64,000 nt of DNA from an uncultured Rhizobium sp. (lineage in GTDB: Bacteria; Pseudomonadota; Alphaproteobacteria; Rhizobiales; Rhizobiaceae), in contig CAMFHE010000001.1 of NCBI GenBank assembly GCA_945952045.1, positions 1 through 64,000 of the forward strand. The letters run 5' to 3'. Both the position numbers and the translations under genes were made by a program. A model generated the notes under the pieces. That model was not told the origin of the DNA. It made no database searches and saw only the letters and a program-made list of their open reading frames with translations. Positions 47,704 to 56,610 of the stretch are shown piece after piece. Numbering within the stretch: the first letter of the stretch is position 1; every line of letters starts with the position of its first letter.

Positions 47704-49377
47704 ATGACGGATACGACAGAAGCGGCGGTCGAAACCTTCGACGTCATCATCCTTGGCGCAGGCATCAACGGGGCAGGGCTTTTCCGCGATCTCTGCCTGC
47801 AAGGCCTCAAATGCCTGATCGTCGACAAGGCTGATTTCGGCTCCGGGACGAGTGCTGCGCCCTCGCGCCTCATCCATGGCGGCATCAAATATCTGGAAAC
47901 CGGCGAGCTCGGCCTTGTCGCGCAATCGACGCTCGAGCGAAACCTGCTGCTACGCAATGCGCCGCATTGCGTCGAGGCGTTGCCGACCTTCATTCCATCG
48001 TTTTCGTTGACGAAGGGCGCTTTCGCGGCGCTGCGCACTTTGTTCGGTTCCACCACCGCTCCGCGCAGCCGTGGCGCATTGCTGATCAAGATCGGCCTTG
48101 CGCTCTATGACCTCTATGGCGCGCGCCACCGCGTCATGCCGAAGCATCAGTTCTTCTTTCGCCGCAAGGCGCTGAAGGAGATGCCCGACATAACGCCTCG
48201 CATTGTCGCCGGGGGCATCTATTACGACGCCAAGATCAGCCGGCCGGAACGCCTTGTCTGGGAACTCCTGCGCGATGGTCTCGATGCCAGCCCGCAATCC
48301 GCAGCAATGAACGGAACGACGCTGCTTGGCCAGGAAAACGGCGTGCTGCGCCTGCAGGGGCCGAGCGGGGGCGAGCGGCGCGCGCGCGCCGATATCGTCG
48401 TCAACGGCGCGGGACCGTGGATCGACCATGTCAATGCGGTGCTCGGTGTGTCCGGCAAGCTGATCGGTGGCACCAAGGGCTCGCATATCCTGCTGAAACA
48501 CCCCGAGCTGGTGAAAAGTCTGAAAGGCCGGATGATCTATTTCGAAGCGGATGATGGCCGCATTTGCCTCGTTTACGATTTTCTCGGTCTGGCACTTGTC
48601 GGCTCGACCGACGTCAAGGCCGACAATCCGGATACGGTGCGCTGCGAGGAGGACGAGATCGATTATTTCCTCGCCAGCCTGCGCTCGCTGCTGCCCGGAC
48701 TGCAATTCGGTCGCGACCAGATCGTCTATGCCTATAGCGGCATCCGTCCGCTGCCGGCGTCCGATGCCAACAATCCCGGCCTCATCAGTCGCGACCATTC
48801 CGCGCCCGTGACGGAACCGGCGGCCGGGCGACCTTTCGCCGTCATCTCGCTTGTCGGCGGGAAGTGGACGACGTTTCGTGGCTTTGCCGAGGAGGTCGCC
48901 GATACCATTCTGTCCCGCATGGGTCGAAGCCGGGCGAAAAGCACGCAGATGCTGCCGATCGGCGGTGGGCGCGGCTATCCCGTCGAGGCCGCCGAGCGCC
49001 GCGCCTGGATATCGCAACGCGCCAAGCGCAGTGGACTTTCCGAAGCGCGTGTGGAGACGCTGCTCGGCCGTTACGGCACGACTGCCGATGCTATCCTTGC
49101 CCATGGCGGGAAGGATGGTGATGTACCGCTCGCCCATGTCGAAGGCTATAGCCGTGGCGAGATCGACTGGATCGCCCGCAACGAAATGGTTGGCCATCTC
49201 GCCGATATCGTCATGCGTCGAACGACGCTTGCAATCGAAGGCAAGCTGACGCGCCAAGGGCTCGAAGACATCGCAGACATTGCCGCTGATGCGCTCGGCT
49301 GGGATGCGCCGCGCCGCGCCGAGGAACTCGCCGCAATCACCGCACATTTGACGCAATTCAACCGCGTCAATCTCTGA
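47704..49377 (+). CDS. GlpD-family FAD-dependent dehydrogenase (second, non-EryB)
   Basis: A 557-residue flavoprotein with the FAD motif ILGAGINGAGLFRDLCLQG and the GlpD signature SRLIHGGIKYLE, a central substrate domain (VNGAGPWIDHVNAVLG), and a C-terminal GlpD helical domain. It would oxidise glycerol 3-phosphate or another polyol phosphate and pass electrons to quinone. At 557 residues it is longer than EryB (503), and the sequence between about 100 and 160 (ALRTLFGSTTAPRSRGALLI) differs. It is cotranscribed with the upstream kinase. Confidence 0.9.
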   Translation: MTDTTEAAVETFDVIILGAGINGAGLFRDLCLQGLKCLIVDKADFGSGTSAAPSRLIHGGIKYLETGELGLVAQSTLERNLLLRNAPHCVEALPTFIPSFSLTKGAFAALRTLFGSTTAPRSRGALLIKIGLALYDLYGARHRVMPKHQFFFRRKALKEMPDITPRIVAGGIYYDAKISRPERLVWELLRDGLDASPQSAAMNGTTLLGQENGVLRLQGPSGGERRARADIVVNGAGPWIDHVNAVLGVSGKLIGGTKGSHILLKHPELVKSLKGRMIYFEADDGRICLVYDFLGLALVGSTDVKADNPDTVRCEEDEIDYFLASLRSLLPGLQFGRDQIVYAYSGIRPLPASDANNPGLISRDHSAPVTEPAAGRPFAVISLVGGKWTTFRGFAEEVADTILSRMGRSRAKSTQMLPIGGGRGYPVEAAERRAWISQRAKRSGLSEARVETLLGRYGTTADAILAHGGKDGDVPLAHVEGYSRGEIDWIARNEMVGHLADIVMRRTTLAIEGKLTRQGLEDIADIAADALGWDAPRRAEELAAITAHLTQFNRVNL

Positions 49378-49454
49378 TGTCCCGGAAGGTTCTGTGGCAT
49401 CCTCTGTGAACCGCCGGACATCGGCGTTCATGTCACCTGTGCGGAGAAGACGCG

Positions 49455-50114
49455 ATGCCCCATATCCTTGAGCCGCACCTGACGCCGGTTGAAATCCAGT
49501 CGCTCAGACCGACGCAGATGACGGTCGGTCTGCGCGAGGTCGAGGACAAGCGGCGGCAATGGGACGCCATCCGCAAAGACATGGGAGCGGATTTTCTTGG
49601 CCGCCATATGGTGCCCGTGGTTATCGGACGCAAAGGCCGGCTTTACCTCGTCGATCATCATCATCTCGTTCGCGCCCTGCACGAGGCGGGCGAGCAACAT
49701 GTCCTGACCAGCGTCGTCGCCGACCTCGGCCATCTCGGCAAGGACGAATTCTGGTCGGTGATGGATCATCGCAACCTCGTCTATCCCTTCGATGCAGATG
49801 GCGTGCGTCGGCCGGTCAATGATCTTCCCAAGAGCATCGGGGCGCTTGAAGACGATCCGTTCCGCTCGCTGGCGGGCGCTGTCCGCGATGCGGGCGGTTT
49901 CGCCAAGATCGACGCGCCGTTCAGCGAATTCGTCTGGGCGGATTTTTTCCGGCGCAGGGTACAGGCGAAACGCCTGTCGTCGTCTTTCGAGAAGGTCGTG
50001 CACGAAGCAGTCGAACTGGCGCATTCGCACGATGCGCGGCATCTCCCCGGCTGGTGCGGCGCAAGCCGAAATCCTCCACCGCCAGCGGAAAATCCGCCTG
50101 GCCCGGAACTTTAG
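49455..50114 (+). CDS. ParB-like nuclease-fold protein (ParBc_2 type)
   Basis: A 219-residue protein of the ParBc_2 family (putative ParB-like nuclease), with RPTQMTVGLREVEDKRRQW near the start and the signature GRKGRLYLVDHHHLVRAL (about 56-73). It lacks the HTH of true ParB partition proteins and there is no parA. The proline-rich tail is low complexity. ParB-fold proteins include nuclease-like, CTP-binding and free-serine-kinase members (SbnI, SerK), so a small-molecule phosphotransferase is possible. It is 77 bases after the GlpD-like gene, in the same direction. Confidence 0.8.
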   Translation: MPHILEPHLTPVEIQSLRPTQMTVGLREVEDKRRQWDAIRKDMGADFLGRHMVPVVIGRKGRLYLVDHHHLVRALHEAGEQHVLTSVVADLGHLGKDEFWSVMDHRNLVYPFDADGVRRPVNDLPKSIGALEDDPFRSLAGAVRDAGGFAKIDAPFSEFVWADFFRRRVQAKRLSSSFEKVVHEAVELAHSHDARHLPGWCGASRNPPPPAENPPGPEL

Positions 50115-50216
50115 CGGGAGATGGCCCTGTCTTCAGATGCGATGCAACAATTGCATAGCTGCACTGCACAATAAACGCTCGTCATCCGCCGAGAAATCGA
50201 GCATATTGCCTATAGC

Positions 50217-50326
50217 TGATGCACATGGCGGTTTTCCTCCCAGTGCCGCCGCAGCAGCTGTTCCCCTCTGGAGATACAGATCTCCACACTTCATGGGCCG
50301 CGGATTTCCGCTGGCCCATTTTTTTT
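50217..50326 (+). ncRNA. AbcR/alpha-r15-like trans-acting small RNA
   Basis: About 105-110 bases between the ParB-like gene and the racemase gene fold into three stems. Stem 1 is GGCGGT/GCCGCC (50228-50250) exposing CCTCCC, an anti-Shine-Dalgarno motif, in its loop. A C-rich single strand TTCCCCTC (50261-50268) follows, then stem 2 GGAGAT/ATCTCC, and finally a terminator with eight Ts. This three-hairpin plan with two anti-SD segments is that of the Hfq-dependent AbcR/alpha-r15 RNAs of Rhizobiales, which repress ABC-transporter mRNAs. The 5' end is approximate (a CCTATAG box at 50210-50216 may be its -10). Confidence 0.75.
50294..50326 (+). terminator. terminator of the AbcR-like RNA
   Basis: TGGGCC-GCGG pairs with CCGC-T-GGCCCA around loop ATTT and is followed by TTTTTTTT, the strongest intrinsic terminator in the window. 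Confidence 0.9.
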
Positions 50327-50359
50327 GGCCACAACGCACCCATGCGACCGGCCGATAGA

Positions 50360-51058
50360 TCAGGCGATCGCCATATCGACGGCGGCTTCGGCGTGGATGG
50401 CGGTGGTGTCGTAAAGCGGTACGCTGCTATCCTGCGGGCCGACCAGCAGCATGATTTCGGTGCAGCCGAGGATGATTGCCTCCGCGCCCCGCTCGACAAG
50501 CCGCGTGATGACTTCGCGATAGGCTTGGCGCGATGCCGCCTCGATCCTTCCCTGCACCAGTTCGTCATAGATGATCCGATGCACCACGCGTCGGTCGTCT
50601 TCTTCGGGAATTATGACGTCGAGACCGTGCCGCTCGATGAGCCGGCCCTTGTAGAAATCCTGTTCCATGGTGAAGGCGGTGCCGAGCAGCCCGACCTTCT
50701 TTACTCCTGCCGCCTTGATCCGTTCGGCGGTCGGATCGGCGATATGCAGCAAGGGCAGGCCGATGGCCGCCTGAACCTGATCGGCCATTCGATGCATGGT
50801 GTTGGTGCAAATCAGCACGAAATCCGCGCCGCCGCGTTCCAGCCGTTGCGCCGCATCGATCATCTGTGCGGTCGCATCGTCCCAGCGTCCAGCATGTTGC
50901 AAGGCTTCGATCTCGCCGAAATCGAACGACCACATCAGGCATTTGGCCGAGCGCAGGCCGCCCAGGCGTTCGCGCACCAACACGTTGATGATCCGGTAAT
51001 ATTCCGCCGAACTTTCCCAGCTCATGCCGCCGATCAGGCCGATTACTTTCTGCGCCAT
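50360..51058 (-). CDS. aspartate/glutamate racemase family protein
   Basis: A 232-residue cofactor-independent amino-acid racemase. Both catalytic cysteines are present, in VLICTNTMHRMA (about residue 83) and IILGCTEIMLLV (about 193), and the N-terminus MAQKVIGLIGGMSWESSAEYY is typical of aspartate racemases. It would interconvert L- and D-aspartate or glutamate, or a related amino acid. AAGGAGAGG precedes the ATG at 51058. It stands at the edge of a locus with a D-amino-acid transaminase and a DadA-like oxidase, although it is transcribed away from them and behind a repeat element. Confidence 0.9.
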   Translation of the reverse strand: MAQKVIGLIGGMSWESSAEYYRIINVLVRERLGGLRSAKCLMWSFDFGEIEALQHAGRWDDATAQMIDAAQRLERGGADFVLICTNTMHRMADQVQAAIGLPLLHIADPTAERIKAAGVKKVGLLGTAFTMEQDFYKGRLIERHGLDVIIPEEDDRRVVHRIIYDELVQGRIEAASRQAYREVITRLVERGAEAIILGCTEIMLLVGPQDSSVPLYDTTAIHAEAAVDMAIA

Positions 51059-51085
51059 GGTCCTCTCCTTGTTTTCCCCCTTGCC

Positions 51086-51190
51086 TAGAGCGCTTTTCGA
51101 TCTGATCGAATCAGATCGGCGCTCTAAACCTTTTTGTTTTAAGCATAATCTTATCGATCCTCGTTTCACTCCGGTCGGATTATGCTCTAG
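51086..51190. repeat. rhizobial mosaic intergenic repeat
   Basis: An extragenic element with two inverted-repeat modules: TAGAGCGC...GCGCTCTA (51086-51126, with CGATCTGAT/ATCAGATCG inside) and AGCATAATC...GATTATGCT (51142-51186). The sequence type, with AGAGCGCTTTT, ATCAGATCG and TATGCTCTAG, is familiar as a repeated intergenic mosaic element in Rhizobium and relatives. It lies between the racemase and LysR genes. Confidence 0.7.
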
Positions 51191-51225
51191 CGAATCGAAG
51201 CGGATTTGAAAACGATGCGCATTCT

Positions 51226-52125
51226 TCAAAGCATTCCAGGTTGAGCGTCCGTTCGCGCCGCAGACTTTCGAAGCGCGGCCAGAAAACCTTGCACCGGCGC
51301 ACGAAGCGGCTCGTTGCGCCTGTGGAAAGCGATGATCGACACGGGAGGAATATCGACGATCTCACGCGAGACGAGCCCCTGCATGGCATAATCGCGCGCG
51401 GTCATCGCATCGACGATGCCGACGCCACCGCAGGCGCGCACCATGCTGCAGACATTGGCGCAGAACGGCACCATGCAGACGGGATCGTAGGCAAGCCCTT
51501 GCGCCGCAAAAGCGCTGCGAATGGACTCGCCCATCGGCGACCAATCGGCATTGTAGCACACCAGCGGATGCGTCGAGACGGCAGCGCAATTGAGCTTTGC
51601 GGATTGCGCCAGCGGATGGTCGGCCTGCATGACCGCCACGAGCGAGGTCTGCCCCACGACATAGGCCTGGAATTCGGCTTTCGGCGGCAGGGCCATCTGC
51701 AGGCCGATATCGGCCTCTCCATTGCGCAAATCGTCTTCCGGGGAATGGACACGAAGCACGATGCGCTTTTTCCAGTTGCGATAGCCTGCGCGGATGAGCA
51801 CCGGCCCGATGAAACTTTCCACAAGCGCCGGCGTCGCCGAAATGGCTACCGGCCGCGAGGCGAGATTGCGCAGCGTCGGCAGCTTGGAGCGAACCAGGGC
51901 ATGGGTGTTGAAGATCGTCATCGAGAGCGCGAAAAGCTCGTTCGCCTCCTGGGTCGCTTCCAGCCGGTTGCCGGTGCGATGGAACAGCGAAAAGCCGAGT
52001 CGGCTTTCCAGCCGCTTCAGCTGCCCGCTGACGCTGGGCTGGGAAATGCCAAGCAGCCGCGCCGTCTCGGTGGTCGTGCCGACGCGCATCAGCGTGCCGA
52101 AAAGTTCAAGTTCTCGAAGATCCAT
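51226..52125 (-). CDS. LysR-family transcriptional regulator
   Basis: A 299-residue LysR regulator: N-terminal HTH (about 1-60, with TTETARLLGISQPSVSGQLKRLESRLG) and type 2 periplasmic-binding-like effector domain. The start at 52125 (MDLRELELF) fits the family; an ATG 27 bases upstream lies inside the operator-like TATCA-N6-TGATA. It is divergent from the Dpp-type operon, the classical arrangement for a LysR activator and its target, so it probably senses the imported peptide or D-amino acid. Confidence 0.92.
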   Translation of the reverse strand: MDLRELELFGTLMRVGTTTETARLLGISQPSVSGQLKRLESRLGFSLFHRTGNRLEATQEANELFALSMTIFNTHALVRSKLPTLRNLASRPVAISATPALVESFIGPVLIRAGYRNWKKRIVLRVHSPEDDLRNGEADIGLQMALPPKAEFQAYVVGQTSLVAVMQADHPLAQSAKLNCAAVSTHPLVCYNADWSPMGESIRSAFAAQGLAYDPVCMVPFCANVCSMVRACGGVGIVDAMTARDYAMQGLVSREIVDIPPVSIIAFHRRNEPLRAPVQGFLAALRKSAARTDAQPGML

Positions 52126-52141
52126 TATCAACCTGCTGATA
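52126..52141. promoter_or_regulatory. LysR-type operator candidate
   Basis: TATCA-N6-TGATA is an interrupted palindrome of LysR-box type, directly upstream of the LysR start and in the 146-base region shared with the divergent Dpp operon. Confidence 0.5.
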
Positions 52142-52271
52142 GTAGGCAGCATATTTATTATTATTCGACGCAGGCGGCGTTGTCTAACGTAAATCCGTCA
52201 TCCGATGCGGCTGCGCGCCACCCGCCAGCGGTTCAAGACATGTCCCACGAAAGGTCTAGGAGAACCTCTTC

Positions 52272-53780
52272 ATGCTGCCCCGATTCAATTTGAAATGTCT
52301 GCTTCTGGCTTCGGTGTTTTCGCTCGCTGGCATGGCCGCCCATGCCGAAACGCTACGCGTGGCGATGGGTTACGATCCCGTCAGCCTCGATCCGATCGCC
52401 AGCAGCGACAACGGCTCGATCTGGACCCAGCTCCTGATCTTCGACACGCTTATCCGCCCGGACCGGACCGGCGAGAAACTGGAGCCGGGGCTGGCCGAAA
52501 GCTGGACGGTTTCCGATGACGGGCTGACGCTGAACTTCAAGCTGCGCGACGCGAAGTTTTCCGATGGAACGCCTGTCACCGCCGAGGATGTGAAATTCTC
52601 CATCCAGCGCGCCGCATCCGAGGCCTCCGGCTGGGGCCGTTTCTATCGCCCGATCACCAGCTTCGAGATCGTCAGCCCGAGTGAGATCACCATGAAGCTG
52701 GCCGAGCCCTTCACGCCGGCCTTCAACAATCTGGCGCTGTTCGCCGCCGCGATCCTGCCGAAGGCGCAGGTGGAGGCCAAGGGCGATGCGTTTTTCGAGG
52801 CGCCGGTCGGCTCCGGCCCGTTCGTCTTGAAATCGCGGGTGCGCGGCGCGCGCGTCGAGCTGGCGAAGAACCCCTATTACTGGCAGCAGGGCAAGCCCTC
52901 CGTGGACGAAGCCGTGCTCGAAGTCGTCACCGAACCCTCGGCGCGCGTCATCAAGCTGGAAGCCGGCGAAGTGGATGTGGCGCTCGATCCGCCGCTGAAC
53001 CAGATCAAGGAACTCGACGCCAAGGACGGGATTTCCGTCGGCCAGACCATTCCCTACCGCGCCGATTTCGTGCAGCTCAACACCACCCGCAAACCCTTCG
53101 ACGACGAACGCGTCCGCCAGGCGCTCAACTATGCCGTCGACAAGAGCGCGCTGGTGCAGGGCGTGCTCTACGGCGCCGGCAAGCCGGCGGCTTCGGCCAT
53201 GCCGGTCATGGTCTATGCCGATCCCGATCTCGCGCCCTATCCCTATGATCTGGCGAAGGCCAAGCAGCTTCTGGCCGATGCGGGTTATGCCGACGGTTTC
53301 GAGGCGCAGCTCGTCGTTGATTCCGGCGCGGCGACCAGCCGCAATGCAGCCATCGCGCTCCAGGCGATGCTGCAGCAGGTCGGCGTCAAGCTGAAGGTGC
53401 AGATGCTGGAGGGCGGCACCCAGTGGGAAACCACCAAGGCCGGAAACTACGACATGTCGGTGTCCTACACCACCTCCGACACCATCGACCCCGACCAGAT
53501 CATCGGTTTCGTCGCGATCAATCCGGAGCGGGCCAATGCCTATCACACGCAATGGAAGAACGACCGCCTGAACGCGCTGTATGCCGAGGAGCGCAAGACC
53601 GTCAACGGCGAGGCGCGCGGCGCGATGTTCAAGGAAATGATCCAGAAGCTGCATGACGGCGCGCCCTATGTCTTCCTCTATCACCCGGCTTCCGCCTGGG
53701 CGGTGCAGGACAAGGTGAAGGGTTTCGAGATCCTGCCGACCTCGAACTTCCGTCTCGAAGACGTCACGCTCGACAAGTGA
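52272..53780 (+). CDS. dppA: peptide ABC transporter binding protein (DppA/OppA family)
   Basis: A 502-residue periplasmic receptor of solute-binding family 5. The signal peptide ends near AAHA (residue ~25) and is followed by ETLRVAMGYDPVSLDPI. Family motifs are LAESWTVSDDGLTLNFKLRD and DGTPVTAEDVKFS, and the length is normal. CTAGGAG precedes the ATG. Family members bind di- and oligopeptides, heme or glutathione; the linked hydrolase, transaminase and oxidase point to D-amino-acid peptides. A strong hairpin follows its stop. Confidence 0.93.
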   Translation: MLPRFNLKCLLLASVFSLAGMAAHAETLRVAMGYDPVSLDPIASSDNGSIWTQLLIFDTLIRPDRTGEKLEPGLAESWTVSDDGLTLNFKLRDAKFSDGTPVTAEDVKFSIQRAASEASGWGRFYRPITSFEIVSPSEITMKLAEPFTPAFNNLALFAAAILPKAQVEAKGDAFFEAPVGSGPFVLKSRVRGARVELAKNPYYWQQGKPSVDEAVLEVVTEPSARVIKLEAGEVDVALDPPLNQIKELDAKDGISVGQTIPYRADFVQLNTTRKPFDDERVRQALNYAVDKSALVQGVLYGAGKPAASAMPVMVYADPDLAPYPYDLAKAKQLLADAGYADGFEAQLVVDSGAATSRNAAIALQAMLQQVGVKLKVQMLEGGTQWETTKAGNYDMSVSYTTSDTIDPDQIIGFVAINPERANAYHTQWKNDRLNALYAEERKTVNGEARGAMFKEMIQKLHDGAPYVFLYHPASAWAVQDKVKGFEILPTSNFRLEDVTLDK

Positions 53781-53788
53781 TGCGGCCG

Positions 53789-53811
53789 CCTCCGCCCTTG
53801 CCGGGCGGAGG
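53789..53811 (+). other. perfect hairpin after dppA
   Basis: CCTCCGCCC and GGGCGGAGG form a 9-bp stem with loop TTGCC just after the binding-protein stop. No T-run, so message stabilisation or mild attenuation is more likely than full termination. Confidence 0.65.
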
Positions 53812-53848
53812 TTCCTCCAACCGCGGCTGGCGTCGCCGGTGAACATTC

Positions 53849-54784
53849 ATGATCCTTGCCATCTTCAAACGCCTGCTGATGCTGGTCCCCGTCCTGATCG
53901 GGATCACGATCATCAGCTTCCTGCTTCTGCAGATCATGCCGGGCGATCCGGCGTCGCGCGCCATGGGCACGCGGGCCAGCGCCGAGGAGCTGCAGGCCAT
54001 GCGCGAACTCTGGGGCCTCGATAAGCCCGTCTGGGTTCAGTATCTCTATTTCCTGCGCGACTGTCTGACCGGCAGTTTCGGTGTCTCGATCTTCCATAAG
54101 CAGCCGATCGTCGACCTGGTGGCGGAACGCCTGCCGTTTACGCTCGCCATCGTCGCCTATTCGACCGTGATCGCGCTGATCGTCGCCTTGCCCTTTGCCG
54201 TCCTGGCGGCGGTCAATCGCGGGCGCCTGCTCGACAATGTCATCCGCCAGATCTTCGTCGTGGTAATTGCCATGCCGCCCTTCTGGCTCTGTTATGTGCT
54301 GATCATCTGGCTGGCGCTGCACATGGGCTGGTTTGCGACCGGCGGCGTCGGTGACGGGTTCCTCGCCAATGTCGGACGCCTGTTCCTGCCGTCGCTGGTC
54401 GTCGGCTTGTCGACCGCCTCGCTGATCCAGCAAAGCCTGCGCGCGGCGCTGATCGATACGATGAAGGCCGACTATATCGACACCGCCCGCGCCAAGGGCC
54501 TGCGCGCCCATGAGGTCTTCCTGCGCCATGTGATGCCCAACAGCCTGATCTCGACCATCTCGATCATCGGCGTGCGGGTGAGCTGGATCATCGGCGGCAC
54601 CGTGGTGGTGGAAAAAATCTTCTCCGTGCCCGGCCTCGGTAGCCTGCTGATCGATGCGATCGTGTCGCGCGACCTGCCGGTCATCCGCGGTCTGACGGTG
54701 TTCTTCGCCATCATGGTGGTGATCGTCAACCTGATCACCGACATCTGCTACGCGCTGGCTGATCCGCGCGTCCGGCTGGAGTAA
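53849..54784 (+). CDS. dppB: peptide ABC transporter permease (DppB family)
   Basis: A 311-residue inner-membrane permease with six segments. DppB/OppB signatures are the early IGITIISFLLLQIMPGDPAS, then AKGLRAHEVFLRHVMPNSL (EAA loop) and VEKIFSVPGLGSLLIDAI. It starts 68 bases after dppA and has a weak ribosome-binding site, consistent with lower expression than the receptor. Confidence 0.93.
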   Translation: MILAIFKRLLMLVPVLIGITIISFLLLQIMPGDPASRAMGTRASAEELQAMRELWGLDKPVWVQYLYFLRDCLTGSFGVSIFHKQPIVDLVAERLPFTLAIVAYSTVIALIVALPFAVLAAVNRGRLLDNVIRQIFVVVIAMPPFWLCYVLIIWLALHMGWFATGGVGDGFLANVGRLFLPSLVVGLSTASLIQQSLRAALIDTMKADYIDTARAKGLRAHEVFLRHVMPNSLISTISIIGVRVSWIIGGTVVVEKIFSVPGLGSLLIDAIVSRDLPVIRGLTVFFAIMVVIVNLITDICYALADPRVRLE

Positions 54785-54788
54785 ACCC

Positions 54789-55610
54789 ATGGCCATCGTG
54801 AAAAAACTGCTGCGCACCCCCGCCGGTGCGATCGGCCTCGCCATGCTGGCGATCACCCTTGCGGCGACGATCCTGACGCCGGTCTTGTCGCCTTACGATC
54901 CCTTTGCGCTGGATTTCGGCGGCGCCATGCAGCCGCCGTCGGCCGCGCACTGGTTCGGCACCGATAATTTCGGCCGCGACATCTTCACCCGCATCCTTGC
55001 GGGGGCGGTGTTCGACCTGCGGCTGGCGCTGATCTGCGTCTTCGGGCCAATGATCATGGGCGTCATGATCGGCCTGATCGCCGGCTTCTTCGGCGGCATC
55101 GTCGACGCGGCGCTGATGCGGCTGACCGATATCGTCTGGGCCTTTCCGTTCTACGTGCTGATTCTGGCCATCGTCGGCGTGCTCGGCGCCAGCGAAACCA
55201 ATCTCTACATCGCCTTCTTCATCGTCAACTGGATCGGTTATGCCCGCATCGTGCGCGGTGAAACGCTGCTGGTTGCGCGGCTGGAATTCATCGAGGCGAC
55301 GCGCGTGCTGCGTTTCGGCAAGCTGCGGGTCATGCTGCGCCACATCCTGCCGAACGTGGTCACGCCGGCGCTGGTCTATTCCATGTCGGATGTCGTGCTG
55401 ACGGTGCAGGCGGTGGCGGCCATGTCCTTCTTCGGGCTCGGCGTACAGCCGCCGGCGCCGGAATGGGGTCTGCTGATCGTCGAGAGCATCGATTACATGC
55501 GCGAAGCCCCGTGGATGACCATCTTTCCCGGCCTCGCCATCGTCTGGATCGGCATCGCTTTCTCGCTTACCGGCGAGGGCCTTGCGACCGCGCTGAAGCC
55601 AAAAGGGTAA
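54789..55610 (+). CDS. dppC: peptide ABC transporter permease (DppC family)
   Basis: A 273-residue permease partner of DppB. The N-terminal HWFGTDNFGRDIFTRILAGA and EAA loop ATRVLRFGKLRVMLRHILPN are typical, as is FFGLGVQPPAPEWG. It begins 4 bases after dppB and ends 4 bases before dppD. Confidence 0.93.
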   Translation: MAIVKKLLRTPAGAIGLAMLAITLAATILTPVLSPYDPFALDFGGAMQPPSAAHWFGTDNFGRDIFTRILAGAVFDLRLALICVFGPMIMGVMIGLIAGFFGGIVDAALMRLTDIVWAFPFYVLILAIVGVLGASETNLYIAFFIVNWIGYARIVRGETLLVARLEFIEATRVLRFGKLRVMLRHILPNVVTPALVYSMSDVVLTVQAVAAMSFFGLGVQPPAPEWGLLIVESIDYMREAPWMTIFPGLAIVWIGIAFSLTGEGLATALKPKG

Positions 55611-55614
55611 CGCC

Positions 55615-56610
55615 ATGAGCCTTCTGTCCATTCGCGACCTCGTGACCGAGTTCCAGAGCCCGTCCGGCACGGCGAGGGCGGTCGACGGCGTCAGCTTCGA
55701 CGTCCGGCCGGGGGAAATCTTCGGTATTGTCGGGGAATCCGGCTGCGGCAAATCCGCGACCTGCCGCTCCATCCTGCGCCTGTTCGGCGGCGCGCCGGCA
55801 AAAGTGGCCGGCGGGCAGATCCTGCTGGAAGGGGCGGGGGATCTCGCCGCCATGAGCGAGCGCGGTTTGTCGCAGGTGCGCGGCCGCGACGTCGCCTTCA
55901 TCTTCCAGGATCCGCTGACCGCGCTCAATCCGACGATGCGCATCGGCAAGCAGATCGGCGAGGTGATCCGCCGTCACCGCAAGGCCTCCCGCGCCGAGGC
56001 GCGCGAGGCGGCGCTGCAGCTTCTGCGCGACGTGCACGTCACCTCGCCCGAACGCCGGCTGGAGGCCTATCCGCATGAATTGTCCGGGGGTCTGCGCCAG
56101 CGCGTCGTCATCGCCATGGCGCTGGCGTTGCGGCCGCGCCTGATCATCGCCGACGAGCCGACAACCGCGCTCGACGTCACCGTGCAGGACCAGATCCTGC
56201 GCCTGCTGAAGGAGCGGCGCGACAGTCTCGGCACCTCGATCATCCTGATCACCCACGATCTCGGCGTGGTCTCGCAGATCTGCGACCGCATGGCGGTGAT
56301 GTATGCCGGTCGCGTGGTCGAGACGGGCCGGGTGCGCGACGTGCTCGACGCGCCGTCGCATCCCTACACAAGGGCGCTGCTGGCGGCTCTGCCGGGGCAG
56401 GTCGGCCGCGACAGCGCGCTGGTGCCGATCAAGGGCGCGCCTCCGAGCCTGATCGATCCGCCGCCGGGCTGTCGGTTCTCGGCGCGTTGCGCCTTCGCGC
56501 AGCCGCAATGCATGACCGGCCTGGCGCCCGCGCTGCATGAGCGGTCCGGCGCCACCGAAGGCCATCTCGATGCCTGTATTCTGAACGAGGTTTCCCATGC
56601 CGCTGCTTGA
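55615..56610 (+). CDS. dppD: peptide ABC transporter ATP-binding protein (DppD family)
   Basis: A 331-residue ATPase with Walker A GESGCGKSA (about 42-50; alanine replaces the last Thr/Ser), Q-loop FIFQDPLTALNP, signature LSGGLRQRV and Walker B IIADEPTTALD. The C-terminal extension has GCRFSARCAFAQPQC, the cysteine-rich oligopeptide/dipeptide transporter motif, believed to hold an iron-sulfur cluster in DppD/DppF. It overlaps dppF by 14 bases. Confidence 0.92.
   Translation: MSLLSIRDLVTEFQSPSGTARAVDGVSFDVRPGEIFGIVGESGCGKSATCRSILRLFGGAPAKVAGGQILLEGAGDLAAMSERGLSQVRGRDVAFIFQDPLTALNPTMRIGKQIGEVIRRHRKASRAEAREAALQLLRDVHVTSPERRLEAYPHELSGGLRQRVVIAMALALRPRLIIADEPTTALDVTVQDQILRLLKERRDSLGTSIILITHDLGVVSQICDRMAVMYAGRVVETGRVRDVLDAPSHPYTRALLAALPGQVGRDSALVPIKGAPPSLIDPPPGCRFSARCAFAQPQCMTGLAPALHERSGATEGHLDACILNEVSHAAA

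Noticed and set aside
49455..50114. Plasmid partition locus or replication origin suggested by a ParB-like gene
   Set aside because: No parA, repA/repB/repC, or parS-like repeats are present; the protein lacks the ParB HTH.
51086..51190. CRISPR or insertion-sequence terminal repeat
   Set aside because: Only two different inverted-repeat modules, no spaced direct repeats, no transposase and no target-site duplication.
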